A DNA stretch of 40,179 nt, from assembly GCA_947629755.1 (NCBI GenBank), contig CANREY010000011.1, positions 1 through 40,179 on the forward strand, written 5' to 3'. Under the pieces are notes generated by a model that saw nothing but the letters and a program-made list of their open reading frames with translations, searched no databases and had not been told where the DNA came from. Shown piece by piece: positions 7,670-16,685 of the stretch. The stretch comes from an uncultured Oscillospiraceae bacterium (GTDB lineage Bacteria > Bacillota > Clostridia > Oscillospirales > Oscillospiraceae). Within the stretch, counting starts at the first letter, position 1. The number at the start of each line of letters is the position of its first letter. Made by a program: the position numbers and the translations under genes.

Positions 7670-7945
7670 TTACTCAGCGACGGTGTCCTTGAGAGCCTTG
7701 CCGGCCTTGAACACGGGGATACGGCTGGCGGGAATGTTGATGGTCTCCTTGGTCTGGGGATTGCGGCCCACGCGGGCGGCGCGCTCCTTGGTCTCAAAGG
7801 CGCCGAAGCCAATGAGAGTGACCTTCTCGCCGGCCTTGAGGGCCTCGACGATGGAGTCGATGGCGGCGTTGACGGCCTTGTCGGAATCCTTCTTGGAAAG
7901 GCCGGTCTTCTCGGCGACCGCGCTGATAAGTTCTGTCTTGTTCAT
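7670..7945 (-). CDS. hup: HU family DNA-binding protein
   Basis: 91 aa from the ATG ([17 protein letters not shown]), preceded by GGAGGAAG. An in-frame TTG 18 nt upstream overlaps that ribosome site and is rejected. It is a homodimeric nucleoid protein that bends and compacts DNA. The helical N-terminus, the GFGAFE turn and the beta-arm segment [22 protein letters not shown] are all present, and the length matches HU. It lies between mazG and rqcP. A 10-bp inverted repeat sits just upstream at 7976-7998. Confidence 0.96.
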   Translation of the reverse strand: MNKTELISAVAEKTGLSKKDSDKAVNAAIDSIVEALKAGEKVTLIGFGAFETKERAARVGRNPQTKETINIPASRIPVFKAGKALKDTVAE

Positions 7946-7975
7946 ACTCTTTTCTTCCTCCAATGTATTTATATC

Positions 7976-7998
7976 TTTAAAACCCCGTGGGTTTTAAA
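7976..7998. promoter_or_regulatory. Inverted repeat upstream of hup
   Basis: TTTAAAACCC and GGGTTTTAAA form a perfect 10-bp inverted repeat with a 3-nt centre, 31 bp before the hup start codon, in the 71-bp mazG-hup gap. It could be an mRNA hairpin or an operator. It has no T tract for termination. Confidence 0.5.
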
Positions 7999-8016
7999 TA
8001 CTTGTTTGAGCCTCCC

Positions 8017-8799
8017 TCACTTGACCTCGTCCCAGATCTCGTCCATCTGCTCCAGCGTCATATCCTCAAGCTGAAGGCCCCGGCTGTTGGCGGCCTTTTC
8101 CAGCCTTGCGAACCTTGTGAGGAATTTGTCCGAGGCGGCTCTCAGGGCCTCCTCCGGGTCCACCTTTAAAAATCTGGCCACGTTGACGCAGGAAAATAGA
8201 AGGTCCCCCAGCTCCTCCGCGGCCCGGTCACGGTCGGAGAGGACCTCTCTCAGCTCCCCGGCCTCCTCGTCTATCTTATCCATCGCGCCCTCAACGGATA
8301 CCCAGTCAAAGCCGGCTTTCGCCGCTTTTTTCTGGAGCTTCTCCGCCCGCCACAGCGCGGGAAGGCTCTTTGCCACGCTCTCAAGGGAGCTTGTGACGGT
8401 GCTCTGGTGCTTCTCCACCCTTTTTATCTTGTCCCAGTTTTGCAGTACCTCGGCGGAGCCTGAGACGCGAGTGTCGCCGAATACGTGGGGGTGGCGCAGT
8501 ATGAGCTTTTTGCATATCCCGTCCGCCACGGCGTCAAGGTCATACCTGCCCTGCTCCTCCTCGATACGGGCGTGGAAGACCACCTGCAAAAGTACGTCCC
8601 CCAGCTCCTCCCGAAGGTGCTCCGGGCTTTTCTCGTCTATGGCCTCTATGACCTCGTAGACCTCCTCGATGAACTCCCGCCTTATGGACTCGTGTGTCTG
8701 CTCCCGGTCCCATGGGCAGCCTCCCTCTGAGCGGAGTATGCGGACGATGTTCCTCAGGTCCTCGATGCCGTAGCTGGATTTGTACTCAAAATCTATCAT
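8017..8799 (-). CDS. mazG: Nucleoside triphosphate pyrophosphohydrolase MazG
   Basis: 260 aa, the length of tandem-domain MazG. It hydrolyses NTPs or dNTPs to monophosphate and pyrophosphate and is thought to clean aberrant nucleotides from the pool. The N-terminal domain has GGCPWDREQTHESIRREFIEE and the metal-binding EEVYEVIEAID helix followed by EELGDVLLQVVFHA. The second domain repeats the pattern with EEAGEL and EELGDLLFSCVNVARFL. The longer Bacillus YabN adds a methyltransferase domain that is absent here. It lies between spoVB and hup. The ribosome site is weak (GGGG). Confidence 0.95.
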   Translation of the reverse strand: MIDFEYKSSYGIEDLRNIVRILRSEGGCPWDREQTHESIRREFIEEVYEVIEAIDEKSPEHLREELGDVLLQVVFHARIEEEQGRYDLDAVADGICKKLILRHPHVFGDTRVSGSAEVLQNWDKIKRVEKHQSTVTSSLESVAKSLPALWRAEKLQKKAAKAGFDWVSVEGAMDKIDEEAGELREVLSDRDRAAEELGDLLFSCVNVARFLKVDPEEALRAASDKFLTRFARLEKAANSRGLQLEDMTLEQMDEIWDEVK

Positions 8800-8844
8800 A
8801 TTTTTTCCCCAACTTCAAGTAAAAAATGAATAAATCACAGATTG

Positions 8845-10461
8845 TTAACGCAATTTCAGCACTTTTGCCAGTTTTTCACCCTTGGGGAGCAGTAAAATGT
8901 CCTCCTTTGTTACCGCCCGCAGGGCAATTATGAGCACAAGGTATACAAAAACCGCCGCCAAAATAGCCAAGCCCAGGCATATCGCCGACAAAAGCCGCCC
9001 TTGGCCCTCTGGCCCCATGATGAAGTGCCGGCAAAGTCCGTACACCCCCCAGGCGGCGGCCCCCATCACGAGGGCGCAGATAAGGGGACGGACGGTTATT
9101 TTGATGTAGTTGGGCCGCTCCGGGACCTTGACGGTTATGAATATGAGGTTCAGCACCGTTATCACAAAGTAGCACACCAGCGTCCCTATGGGCGCGCCGG
9201 ATATGTTTATATCCGGATTTCCCACCAGCACGTAGTTTATGCCGATCTTTATGAGCCCCCCGGCTGGCAGAGCCACAAGGGCCAGCTTTTCAAAGCCCGT
9301 GGCCTGCAAAACTCCGTTCGTTATGAGGTATGAGCACACAAAGTAGGAGGCCAGCCCCAGCACCGTAAGGAGCTCCGGGCCCCGCTCGTTGGAGCCGGGA
9401 AAGAGCACCTCGAATATGGGCTTTGCCAGCACCGCAAGGCCAATGGCCGCCGGCATGGCGATGAGGTTCGTAAGCTTCATGCAGGACTCCATGGTGCTCT
9501 TGGCCTGCCCAAGCTCCCGCTTGGCAAGGGCACCGGCTATCACCGGCACCACCGCCACGCAGATGGGCGTTATGAAGGAGGAGGGCACGGTGAAGAATGT
9601 CATGCCCTTTGAGTATACCCCGTAGAGCACGTCGACCTTGTCCTGAATAAAGCCCGCGCCGTTGGCGAGCCGCTCCCTTATATTCGCCGTGTCGATGAGG
9701 TTTATTATGTTGAGCACCGAGGAGCTTAGTGTTATGGGTATGCTCACCGCCAGTATCTTTTTCGCCGTGGCCCCCCTCGACATGGGCTGGTCCAGATTTA
9801 AGGTCATGGGAGTGTTGCGGGCTATGTGCCGGCACTGGAAAATGAGCACCGGGATAGAGAGGCCCAGACCTATTGTGACGCCCACTATGGCCCCCGCCGC
9901 TATGACCGGGGTGGAGGCCCCGACGGATTTTAAATACCACGCGATAGCGAGGCCGAAGACCAGCTTACAGCCCACCTCCATAAGCTGGCTTATGGAGGTG
10001 GGGAGCATCTTGTTGTGGCCTTGGGCGTAGCCCCGAAGGACCGAGACTATGCAGGCGAACAGCACCGCCGGGGCCAGACACCGGACGCCCACGGCCACCT
10101 CGGAGTCGTGTACCATGTCCGCCAGCCACTGGGCGTTCACCAGCATGCACACCATCGCCACGATGCCAATTATCCCGAAGGTCATCATGCCCACGGAGTA
10201 GTAGCGCTTTGCCTGCATGGGCCGGGAGGAGGCGCGGGCCTCGGATATGAGCCGGGAGATGGCCACGGGCACTCCCGCGGTGGAGATGGTCAAAATCAGC
10301 GTGTAGATGTAGTACATCACGTTGAAGTGGCCTGAGCCCGCGTCGCCGAGGATATTGAAAAGCGGGATCTTGTAGACCATTCCCACGACCTTGGTGATGG
10401 CCACGGTGGCGGCGAGGATAGCCGCGCCGGTCATATAATTTGCTTTTTTGGGTTCTGACAA
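8845..10461 (-). CDS. spoVB: Polysaccharide/lipid flippase, SpoVB (MOP/MATE) family
   Basis: 538 aa from the TTG at 10461 (SEPKKANYMTGAAIL), which has GAGAGG 9 nt upstream. The upstream in-frame ATG at 10509 lacks a ribosome site, and an ATG at 10434 is also possible. About 12-14 hydrophobic segments are visible. The N-terminal ITKVVGMVYKIPLFNILGDAGSGHFN is typical of the SpoVB/YtgP/MurJ-like branch of the polysaccharide biosynthesis family. In Bacillus SpoVB is needed for spore cortex peptidoglycan. The synteny with mazG, hup and rqcP supports this name over a general flippase, although the substrate is inferred. Confidence 0.88.
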   Translation of the reverse strand: MSEPKKANYMTGAAILAATVAITKVVGMVYKIPLFNILGDAGSGHFNVMYYIYTLILTISTAGVPVAISRLISEARASSRPMQAKRYYSVGMMTFGIIGIVAMVCMLVNAQWLADMVHDSEVAVGVRCLAPAVLFACIVSVLRGYAQGHNKMLPTSISQLMEVGCKLVFGLAIAWYLKSVGASTPVIAAGAIVGVTIGLGLSIPVLIFQCRHIARNTPMTLNLDQPMSRGATAKKILAVSIPITLSSSVLNIINLIDTANIRERLANGAGFIQDKVDVLYGVYSKGMTFFTVPSSFITPICVAVVPVIAGALAKRELGQAKSTMESCMKLTNLIAMPAAIGLAVLAKPIFEVLFPGSNERGPELLTVLGLASYFVCSYLITNGVLQATGFEKLALVALPAGGLIKIGINYVLVGNPDINISGAPIGTLVCYFVITVLNLIFITVKVPERPNYIKITVRPLICALVMGAAAWGVYGLCRHFIMGPEGQGRLLSAICLGLAILAAVFVYLVLIIALRAVTKEDILLLPKGEKLAKVLKLR

Positions 10462-10525
10462 GGGTATCGTCCTCTCATGGAAAGTGGGGACATACGGTCC
10501 CCCGTGCAAAGCTTATTCAAACATG

Positions 10526-10581
10526 CGCCATTTTACACCAGTCGGAAGTAAAAATCAAGACCGACGGCGCAAAAATGGCGC
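10526..10581. promoter_or_regulatory. Long-range inverted repeat upstream of spoVB
   Basis: GCGCCATTTT (10526-10535) and AAAATGGCGC (10572-10581) are perfect 10-bp inverted arms 36 bp apart, with a further ATGGCGC direct copy near 10596. They could be paired operator half-sites in the 329-bp dnaI-spoVB gap. I could not identify a convincing promoter for spoVB there. Confidence 0.4.
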
Positions 10582-10671
10582 GTTTGGGACATAATATGGC
10601 GCTTTGACGGCGATTTGCGGTTATGTCACCCGATTTTCACCCCTCCGACGGGGCGGCGTTGACATAATCGT

Positions 10672-10701
10672 TGTGGAAAACTCTGTGGAAAATGTGTAAA
10701 A
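10672..10701. promoter_or_regulatory. Cluster of DnaA-box-like 9-mers
   Basis: TGTGGAAAA at 10672-10680 and 10684-10692, and TGTGTAAAA at 10693-10701, each differ by one base from the DnaA box (TTATNCACA, reverse complement TGTGNATAA). All are in the same orientation. A weaker TGGGGAAAA is at 10738-10746. They sit between a dnaI-like gene and spoVB. They may bind DnaA for regulation or titration. Confidence 0.45.
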
Positions 10702-10790
10702 CTCCGGCATTTCAGGGGAGTTTTCACCGTTCCGGGGTGGGGAAAACCTGTTTTGGTATAATTACCGTCCGTTTCCGGCCATGTCTTTTG

Positions 10791-11786
10791 TCAACTCCGC
10801 GCCCGTTTTAAGGGCCGGATGTCGGACCCGGCGAATTTGAGGACGTAAAATTCCCCCGTCAGCCGTGACATTATGGGTGCGGAGTAGCGCTGGGCGAGCT
10901 CGTCGAGGGTGAGGTTGGAGCTTATGACCGTCTTTTTGCCCCCGGCTATGCGGGTATTCAAAAGCGTGTAGAGGGCGCTGGTGACGAAGGCTGTTGGGAA
11001 CTCGGTGCCCAGATCGTCAAGTATCAGAAGGTCGCAGTTTTCAAGCCTCTTTATATCCTTTTTTGCGTCCTCCGTGTCCCCCCGCCCGAATTTCTCCGCC
11101 TCGTATTTTGAAAATACACTTGTAGCGGTGTCGTAGACGACGGAGAAGCCCCGCTCGGAGACCACTCTGGCGATGCAGGTGGACAGGAAGGTCTTCCCAA
11201 GGCCCGTGCCGCCCTGCAAAAAGAGGTTCATGGAGGAGGGTGAGAACTTCCGGGCATACTCCCGGCACGTCTCGTAGACCGTCTCCATGACGCTCCTTGG
11301 CGGCACGCCGGTGGCGGGGTCCGGCGCTTCGGAGTAGTAGCTCAAGTCAAAGGAGTCGAAGGTGTCCTCCCCAAGCTTAAGTAACGCCGAGAGCTCCCGG
11401 CGCTGCTCGTCCCGGTAGAGCTCCATTAAACATGAGCACAGCTCCGTACCCCGGTAGCCCGTGTCGCGGCACTTGGGGCATATATACTTTTCGTCAAGGT
11501 AGTCCATAGGGAGACCGGCCCGCAGAAGCTCCATGCCCCGGCGCTCCTGAAGGTCAAGGTTCTCCTCCCTTATGGCGTCCAGCGCCTCAGTGGGGTCGCC
11601 GCCGGACATGAGCGCGCCTGTCACGGCCCCGGCCACGCTTTCCCGGAGGGAGCGGTCAATGTCCCGTATACGGGGATTTTTGGCGTAGGCGGTCTCCCGG
11701 CGTACGCGCCAGCCCTCCTCGTTATCCGCGCGCCTTTTGTCAAGGCGGGCCTTGGCCCTTGCCAGAAGCTTTCCGTCCAGGCTCAT
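10791..11786 (-). CDS. dnaI: DnaI/DnaC-like helicase loader ATPase
   Basis: 331 aa. An N-terminal helical region (1-95) is followed by a zinc-binding motif (CPKCRDTG...CSC, about 100-120) and an AAA+ domain with Walker A GGTGLGKTF (about 193-201) and Walker B LLILDDLGTE (about 254-263). This is the architecture of Firmicutes DnaI and phage-type DnaC loaders, which place the replicative helicase on single-stranded DNA. It starts directly after the stop codon of the DnaD-domain gene (TAAATG), and that pairing strongly supports a primosome role. The gene name follows the Bacillus counterpart and is inferred. Confidence 0.88.
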   Translation of the reverse strand: MSLDGKLLARAKARLDKRRADNEEGWRVRRETAYAKNPRIRDIDRSLRESVAGAVTGALMSGGDPTEALDAIREENLDLQERRGMELLRAGLPMDYLDEKYICPKCRDTGYRGTELCSCLMELYRDEQRRELSALLKLGEDTFDSFDLSYYSEAPDPATGVPPRSVMETVYETCREYARKFSPSSMNLFLQGGTGLGKTFLSTCIARVVSERGFSVVYDTATSVFSKYEAEKFGRGDTEDAKKDIKRLENCDLLILDDLGTEFPTAFVTSALYTLLNTRIAGGKKTVISSNLTLDELAQRYSAPIMSRLTGEFYVLKFAGSDIRPLKRARS

Positions 11787-12746
11787 TTACTTCTCCCCCT
11801 TTATTTTTCTAAGGGTCTCGCGCATCTGCTCAAGCTCCCCGGCGGTGGCTCCGGCGGCCGGGGCGCGGGTGGGCCGGCCGGGCTTTTGGAATTTCGGCGG
11901 GGCGTCGCCCTTTTCGATCTCCTGAAGCGTGTGCAATCCCTTTGAGTGCCAGCTTCGCAGTATGGTGTCCATGTACCGCCAGGTGAGGCGGCCCGTCTTG
12001 GTGACGGTCCTGTCGTACGCCTCGGCTATGGCCCCGGTGTCAAAGCCCATGTCGGTCCACGCGTTTATGTACTTCCTCTCCGTGGTGGACAGGGCCCTGC
12101 CCGTAAGGCCCAGTATGGGGGCCAGCTCACGCTCCGACGCCTTATAGGCGGTCTGCCTCTTTATAAGGTCCTCGGCGGCCTCAAGGGAGAATATGCCCTC
12201 CCGCTCCCAGGCGTAGGCGGTCTTCTCTATGTAGCGCATGGAGGGTCGCCGCCCCTGCCCGCGGGACGACTGCTCCGCCACGCAGTAATTTACCAGCGTC
12301 AAAATGACCTCCGGCGGCAGGCGCAGATAGTCGTATATGCCAAACAGCGTCATGAGCCCCTCGCTGGAGAGCTGTGAGCCCAGGGACTTCTGGACCTCCC
12401 CCACAAGGAATTTAAACTCCTGGCCGTTTTGAAGCTCCCGGTCTATGTCCTGAGGGGTGTAGCGCGGGAGCTCCTCAGGGCGCTCCAGCTTCTCCTCGGC
12501 CTTTTTCTCCCCCTTTGACAGCGTCACAAGGCCAAGCCTGCAGAGCACGTCAAGGGCCGCGTCAAGCTGGTCCACGCTTCTGTGGGTCACGGCGGCGGCG
12601 TCCTCGCCGTCGTACCTCCCGCCCCGTGAGAGTATGTAGATGTAGAGGAGCGCCGCGTCGCCGCTCCCTGAGCCCATGAGCCTCCGGGCGGCCTCGCCCT
12701 CTATGGTTATCCGCTCCTGAGTTGGCAGTACGAACTGTCCCGACAC
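11787..12746 (-). CDS. dnaD: DnaD-domain primosome protein
   Basis: 319 aa from a GTG at 12746 with GGAGG 7 nt upstream. An N-terminal winged-helix-like region (about 25-85) precedes a Lys/Glu linker and two DnaB_2/DnaD-type helical repeats (about 130-190 and 205-270). The signature YINAWTDMGFDTGAIAEAYD lies in the second. DnaD/DnaB proteins remodel DNA and recruit the helicase loader at origins and stalled forks. The helicase loader gene is immediately downstream. A good promoter lies at 12785-12813. It could be called DnaB-like rather than DnaD. Confidence 0.85.
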   Translation of the reverse strand: MSGQFVLPTQERITIEGEAARRLMGSGSGDAALLYIYILSRGGRYDGEDAAAVTHRSVDQLDAALDVLCRLGLVTLSKGEKKAEEKLERPEELPRYTPQDIDRELQNGQEFKFLVGEVQKSLGSQLSSEGLMTLFGIYDYLRLPPEVILTLVNYCVAEQSSRGQGRRPSMRYIEKTAYAWEREGIFSLEAAEDLIKRQTAYKASERELAPILGLTGRALSTTERKYINAWTDMGFDTGAIAEAYDRTVTKTGRLTWRYMDTILRSWHSKGLHTLQEIEKGDAPPKFQKPGRPTRAPAAGATAGELEQMRETLRKIKGEK

Positions 12747-12784
12747 GCCGCCGCCTCCTTTCGCGTTTGAGTAAAATTACGTAT

Positions 12785-12813
12785 ATTATAGCAGAAGTTT
12801 GCCGATTGTACAA
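12785..12813 (-). promoter_or_regulatory. Sigma-A-type promoter of dnaD-dnaI
   Basis: Read on minus: TTGTAC (12813-12808), 17-bp spacer, TATAAT (12790-12785), 38 bp before the GTG start. Confidence 0.8.
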
Positions 12814-12964
12814 GTATTTAACCCGAAGGCTCCTTTTTTTGCCGGAAATGGCGGAAAATATGGGGGAAAGGGTGTCGGGGGACATATTCTTGCGCTAAAA
12901 TGCCCACAATTTGAGGGAAAACCGCGCCGGAGATTATGTAAAATGTAAAAACAAAAATCCCCGC

Positions 12965-12993
12965 TTGACAGATTTGGCCGGGCGTTGTATTAT
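12965..12993 (+). promoter_or_regulatory. Consensus promoter of the leu-ilv operon
   Basis: TTGACA (12965-12970), 17-bp spacer, TATTAT (12988-12993). It predicts a transcript start near 13000, just before the T-box stem I. The region 12830-12960 between this promoter and the dnaD promoter holds nothing I can assign. Confidence 0.9.
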
Positions 12994-12999
12994 TGATGC

Positions 13000-13287
13000 A
13001 ATCAGTAAAAGGCAGTGATGGGAACAAAGGCGTTCGTGGAAGATCTCAGAGAGCCGCTGTTTGGTGTAAGGCGGTATCGGGCGCGCGCCAAACTCCTCCC
13101 TGAGCCGTCAGTTGAAAGGCGAAAGCCGATTAGGCCGGACCGGGTTCTCCCGTTACAGAGAGGCCGCGTTAATGGACGCGGGGTAAGCGGGCGATATTCG
13201 CCAAAAAGAGTGGTACCGCGGAGATAATTTCCTTCGTCTCTTTGATCCAAAATGTTTGAGTATTTTGGGTAGAAAGAGGCTTTTTTT
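13000..13287 (+). ncRNA. T-box leader, Leu-type, of the branched-chain operon
   Basis: The conserved T-box TGGTACCGCGG is at 13211-13221. Upstream stem I contains the AGAGAGCCG distal motif (about 13047-13055). The specifier side reads AACTCCTCCCTGAG (13091-13104), which offers CTC at 13093-13095 or 13096-13098, both Leu codons, matching leuA downstream. A competing terminator follows: an imperfect stem 13236-13253 with 13261-13280, 7-nt loop, then T7 (13281-13287). Uncharged tRNA-Leu is expected to stabilise the antiterminator and switch on the operon. Boundaries are approximate and the exact specifier was inferred by eye. Confidence 0.93.
13236..13287 (+). terminator. T-box regulated terminator
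   Basis: The left arm GTCTCTTTGATCCAAAAT (13236-13253) pairs imperfectly with TATTTTGGGTAGAAAGAGGC (13261-13280) across the loop GTTTGAG, followed by seven T. It sits 29 bp before leuA and is the off-state structure of the leader. Confidence 0.85.
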
Positions 13288-13316
13288 GTACCCAAAAATA
13301 CCGGAAAGGGAAAATT

Positions 13317-14978
13317 ATGAAAGGCTTTGAAAAGTATACCCGTCAGTATTTCATTCCGGAGGGCGACTACTCCGACTGGATGAAAAAAGACCACATCGAA
13401 AAGGCTCCCGTATGGTGCAGTGTGGACCTTCGGGACGGAAACCAGTCCCTCATTATCCCCATGAGTCTGGAGGAGAAGCTGGAGTTTTTCGACCTTCTGG
13501 TGAAGATAGGCTTCAAGGAGATCGAGGTGGGCTTCCCGGCGGCCTCGGACACGGAGTATGAGTTCTGCCGCACGCTCATCGAGCGCGACCTCATACCCGA
13601 CGACGTGACCATACAGGTGCTCACCCAGTCGAGGGAGCACATAATAAAGAAGACCTTCGAGGCCGTCCGGGGCTGTAAGAACGCCATCGTACATCTATAT
13701 AACTCCACAAGCGTGGCCCAGCGCCAGCAGGTATTCAAAAAGTCGAAGCAGGAGATAATCGACATCGCCGTATTCGGGGCGAAGCTCTGCAAGGAGTACC
13801 GGGAGAAAACTCCGGGGAATTTCCGCTTTGAGTACTCCCCTGAGAGCTTCACCGGCACGGAGCCGGATTTCGCTCTGGACATCTGCAACGCCGTCAGCGA
13901 GGTGTGGCAGCCCAGTGAAAACGACAAGGTCATCTACAACCTGCCCGTCACCGTCTCCCACTCCATGCCCCACGTCTACGCCTCCCAGATAGAGTACATG
14001 AGCAAGAACCTCAACTACCGGGACAACATAATCGTCTCCCTCCACCCCCACAACGACAGAGGCTGTGCCGTGGCGGACACGGAGATGGGCATACTGGCCG
14101 GAGCCGAGAGGGTCGAGGGGACGCTTTTCGGCAACGGAGAGCGCACCGGCAACGTGGATATAATCACTCTGGCCCTCAACATGTACTCCCAGGGCGTGGA
14201 CCCGGAGCTTGACTTCCACGACCTGCCCTCCATCACAAGGACCTACGAGAAGGTCACCAGAATGCGCGTCTACGAGCGCCAGCCCTACTCAGGGGCGCTG
14301 GTGTTCGCCGCCTTCTCCGGCTCCCATCAGGACGCCATCGCCAAGGGTATGCACTGGCGTGAGGACCACCCCGACGACTATTGGACCGTGCCCTACCTGC
14401 CCATCGACCCCACGGACTTGGGCAGAGTGTACGAGGCGGACGTCATACGCATAAACTCCCAATCCGGCAAGGGCGGCATCGGCTACATACTGGAGACACA
14501 GTTCAACCTCAATCTGCCCCCCAAGATGCGCGAGTCCTTCGGCTACCACGTGAAGGGCATCTCCGACAGGGAGCACCGGGAGCTGTCGGCCCAGGAGGTC
14601 TACAACATCTTCATGGACAACTACGTGAACGTAAAGTCCGTCATGAACGTGCCTGAGGCCCACTACATTCAGGAGCCCGACGGCATAACCGCCACGGTGA
14701 CAGTCCTATATAAGGGCGTAAAGCAGAAGGTCACGGCCTTCGGCAACGGGCGCTTAGACGCCGTATCAAACGCCGTAAAGATGGTAATAGACCAGCCCTA
14801 CACGCTGGAGGTATACACCCAGCACGCCCTGGAGGAGGGCTCCACCAGCAAGGCTGCCTCCTACGTCGGCATAAAGGCCCAGAACGGCGAGCTCATATGG
14901 GGCGCGGGCGTGAGCCGTGATATAATCGTAAGCTCCATAAAGGCCTTAGTCTCCGCCGTGAACAGGCTGCTCAAATAA
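13317..14978 (+). CDS. leuA: 2-isopropylmalate synthase
   Basis: 553 aa. It condenses acetyl-CoA with 2-oxoisovalerate, the committed step of leucine synthesis. The catalytic HMGL-like domain has the metal-binding WCSVDLRDGNQSL start, EVGFPAASDTE, and the SLHPHNDRGC and LFGNGERTGNVD motifs. The C-terminal LeuA allosteric domain (about 440-550) should bind leucine as feedback inhibitor. The length and the N-terminal YFIPEGDYSDWMKKDH place it in the long LeuA type 2 group, as in yeast and Corynebacterium. It is first in the operon, directly behind the Leu T-box. Confidence 0.96.
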   Translation: MKGFEKYTRQYFIPEGDYSDWMKKDHIEKAPVWCSVDLRDGNQSLIIPMSLEEKLEFFDLLVKIGFKEIEVGFPAASDTEYEFCRTLIERDLIPDDVTIQVLTQSREHIIKKTFEAVRGCKNAIVHLYNSTSVAQRQQVFKKSKQEIIDIAVFGAKLCKEYREKTPGNFRFEYSPESFTGTEPDFALDICNAVSEVWQPSENDKVIYNLPVTVSHSMPHVYASQIEYMSKNLNYRDNIIVSLHPHNDRGCAVADTEMGILAGAERVEGTLFGNGERTGNVDIITLALNMYSQGVDPELDFHDLPSITRTYEKVTRMRVYERQPYSGALVFAAFSGSHQDAIAKGMHWREDHPDDYWTVPYLPIDPTDLGRVYEADVIRINSQSGKGGIGYILETQFNLNLPPKMRESFGYHVKGISDREHRELSAQEVYNIFMDNYVNVKSVMNVPEAHYIQEPDGITATVTVLYKGVKQKVTAFGNGRLDAVSNAVKMVIDQPYTLEVYTQHALEEGSTSKAASYVGIKAQNGELIWGAGVSRDIIVSSIKALVSAVNRLLK

Positions 14979-15005
14979 CCAAAAACCGTAGATTGGAGAA
15001 CATAA

Positions 15006-16682
15006 ATGAAACTGACAGGTGCGCAAATCGTGGTCGAGACCCTCATCGAGCTTGGGGTCACCGACGTGTTCGGCTACCCCGGCGGACAGGTTTTGAACCT
15101 CTACGACGCCATATACGAGGCCGGTGACAGGATAAATCATATCCTCACCGCCCATGAGCAGGGGGCCTCCCACGCCGCCGACGGCTATTCAAGGGCCACC
15201 GGCAAGGTGGGCGTGGTCATAGCCACCTCCGGACCGGGGGCTACGAATCTTGTGACGGGCATCGCCACCGCCATGCTGGACTCCGTGCCCATGGTGGCCA
15301 TCACCGGCAACGTCCCACAGGACCTTATCGGCCGGGACTCCTTCCAGGAGATAGACATTACCGGCATAACACTGCCCATCACAAAGCACAACTACTTTAT
15401 CCACGACGTGACGAAGCTGGCCGACAAGATACGCGAGGCCTTCCGCATCGCCCGCTCCGGCCGGCCGGGGCCCGTGCTCATAGACATACCCAAGGACATA
15501 CAGACCGCCGTGGCCGACTACGAGCCCAAGCCCATAGCCGAGCCCTTCCCCCAGCGCGAGCCCTCAAAGACGAAAATAGCCGCGGCCGCGGCGCTTATCG
15601 ACTCCAAGTCCCGGCCCTATATCCACATCGGCGGCGGCGTTATCGGTTCCAAGTCTTGGGATCTTGTCATGGAGCTCGCCGACAAGATAGACGCGGTCAT
15701 CGGCTGTTCGCTCATGGGCCTGTCCGCTGTGCCCACCGACAATCCCCGCTTTCTCGGTATGCAGGGTATGCACGGCCACTACGCAAGCTCCATGGCCTCA
15801 AATGACGCGGACCTCATAATCGCCGTGGGCACCCGCTTTTCCGACAGGGCAACGGGAAATAAGGCTAAATTTGCCAAGAACTCCAACATAATCCACATCG
15901 ACGCGGACTTTGCGGAGATAAGCAAGAACATAACCGCCGACATCGGCATCTGCGGGGACATAACCGTGGCGCTCCGGGAGATAATCGACTCGGTGCACGA
16001 GGCCAACCACATGGAGTGGGTGGACCACGTGGAGGACCTGAGGGACAAGGAGATGAGCTTCATCGTTGACGACCCCAAGCTCCTCACGCCCATGAAGGTC
16101 ATGGAGACCATAAATAAGTATAAGACCGCCTACACCCCCGTGGCCACCGACGTGGGCCAGCACCAGATGTGGGCCGCCCAGTATATTAAGTTCCAAAAGC
16201 CCCGGAAGATGATCTCCTCCGGAGGCCTTGGCACTATGGGCTTCGGCCTTGGGGCCGCCATCGGGGCCGCCGTGGGGACGAAGGAGCGCACGGTGCTCAT
16301 AACCGGCGACGGCAGCTTCGGCATGAATTTAAATGAGCTCGCCACCGCCGTCACCTACCATGTGCCCGTGACCATAGTGCTCATCGACAACAAGACCCTG
16401 GGCATGGTCCGCCAGTGGCAGACGCTCTTTTTCAACCACCACTACGCGGACACGAACCTCGACGTGCGCAAGACCGACTTTGTGAAGCTGGCCCAGGCCT
16501 TCGGGGCAAAGGGCGTCCGGGCGACGACACCCGCCGAGTTCGAGGCGGAGTTTGAAAGGGCCATACATTCCGACGACGTGACCGTCATCGACTGCCTCAT
16601 CGACAAGGACGAGTTCGTCCTGCCCATGCTCCCGCCGGGAGGGGCCATCGACGACATCATTACGGTAAAAAAGGAGGGCTGA
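15006..16682 (+). CDS. ilvB: Acetolactate synthase, large (catalytic) subunit
   Basis: 558 aa thiamine-diphosphate enzyme. It makes 2-acetolactate or 2-aceto-2-hydroxybutyrate, the first common step for Val, Leu and Ile. The N-terminal domain has the catalytic glutamate in AHEQGASHAADGYSR. The C-terminal domain has the ThDP/Mg motif GDGSFGMNLNELATA. MVRQWQTLFF is typical of anabolic AHAS. The regulatory subunit follows after only 3 bp. The ribosome site is GGAG. Confidence 0.97.
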   Translation: MKLTGAQIVVETLIELGVTDVFGYPGGQVLNLYDAIYEAGDRINHILTAHEQGASHAADGYSRATGKVGVVIATSGPGATNLVTGIATAMLDSVPMVAITGNVPQDLIGRDSFQEIDITGITLPITKHNYFIHDVTKLADKIREAFRIARSGRPGPVLIDIPKDIQTAVADYEPKPIAEPFPQREPSKTKIAAAAALIDSKSRPYIHIGGGVIGSKSWDLVMELADKIDAVIGCSLMGLSAVPTDNPRFLGMQGMHGHYASSMASNDADLIIAVGTRFSDRATGNKAKFAKNSNIIHIDADFAEISKNITADIGICGDITVALREIIDSVHEANHMEWVDHVEDLRDKEMSFIVDDPKLLTPMKVMETINKYKTAYTPVATDVGQHQMWAAQYIKFQKPRKMISSGGLGTMGFGLGAAIGAAVGTKERTVLITGDGSFGMNLNELATAVTYHVPVTIVLIDNKTLGMVRQWQTLFFNHHYADTNLDVRKTDFVKLAQAFGAKGVRATTPAEFEAEFERAIHSDDVTVIDCLIDKDEFVLPMLPPGGAIDDIITVKKEG

Positions 16683-16685
16683 GCC

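Noticed and set aside
10462..10509. N-terminal extension of SpoVB to the ATG at 10509
   Set aside because: No ribosome site is present, and the extension (Pro/Thr-rich) does not resemble the family. The TTG at 10461 has GAGAGG at good spacing.
10672..10746. Replication origin
   Set aside because: DnaA-like boxes are present, but there is no dnaA, dnaN, recF or rpmH, and no clear AT-rich unwinding region.
13015..13227. Open frame across the leuA leader
   Set aside because: It overlaps the T-box stem I and the conserved T-box sequence. Arg/Pro-rich, with no ribosome site.
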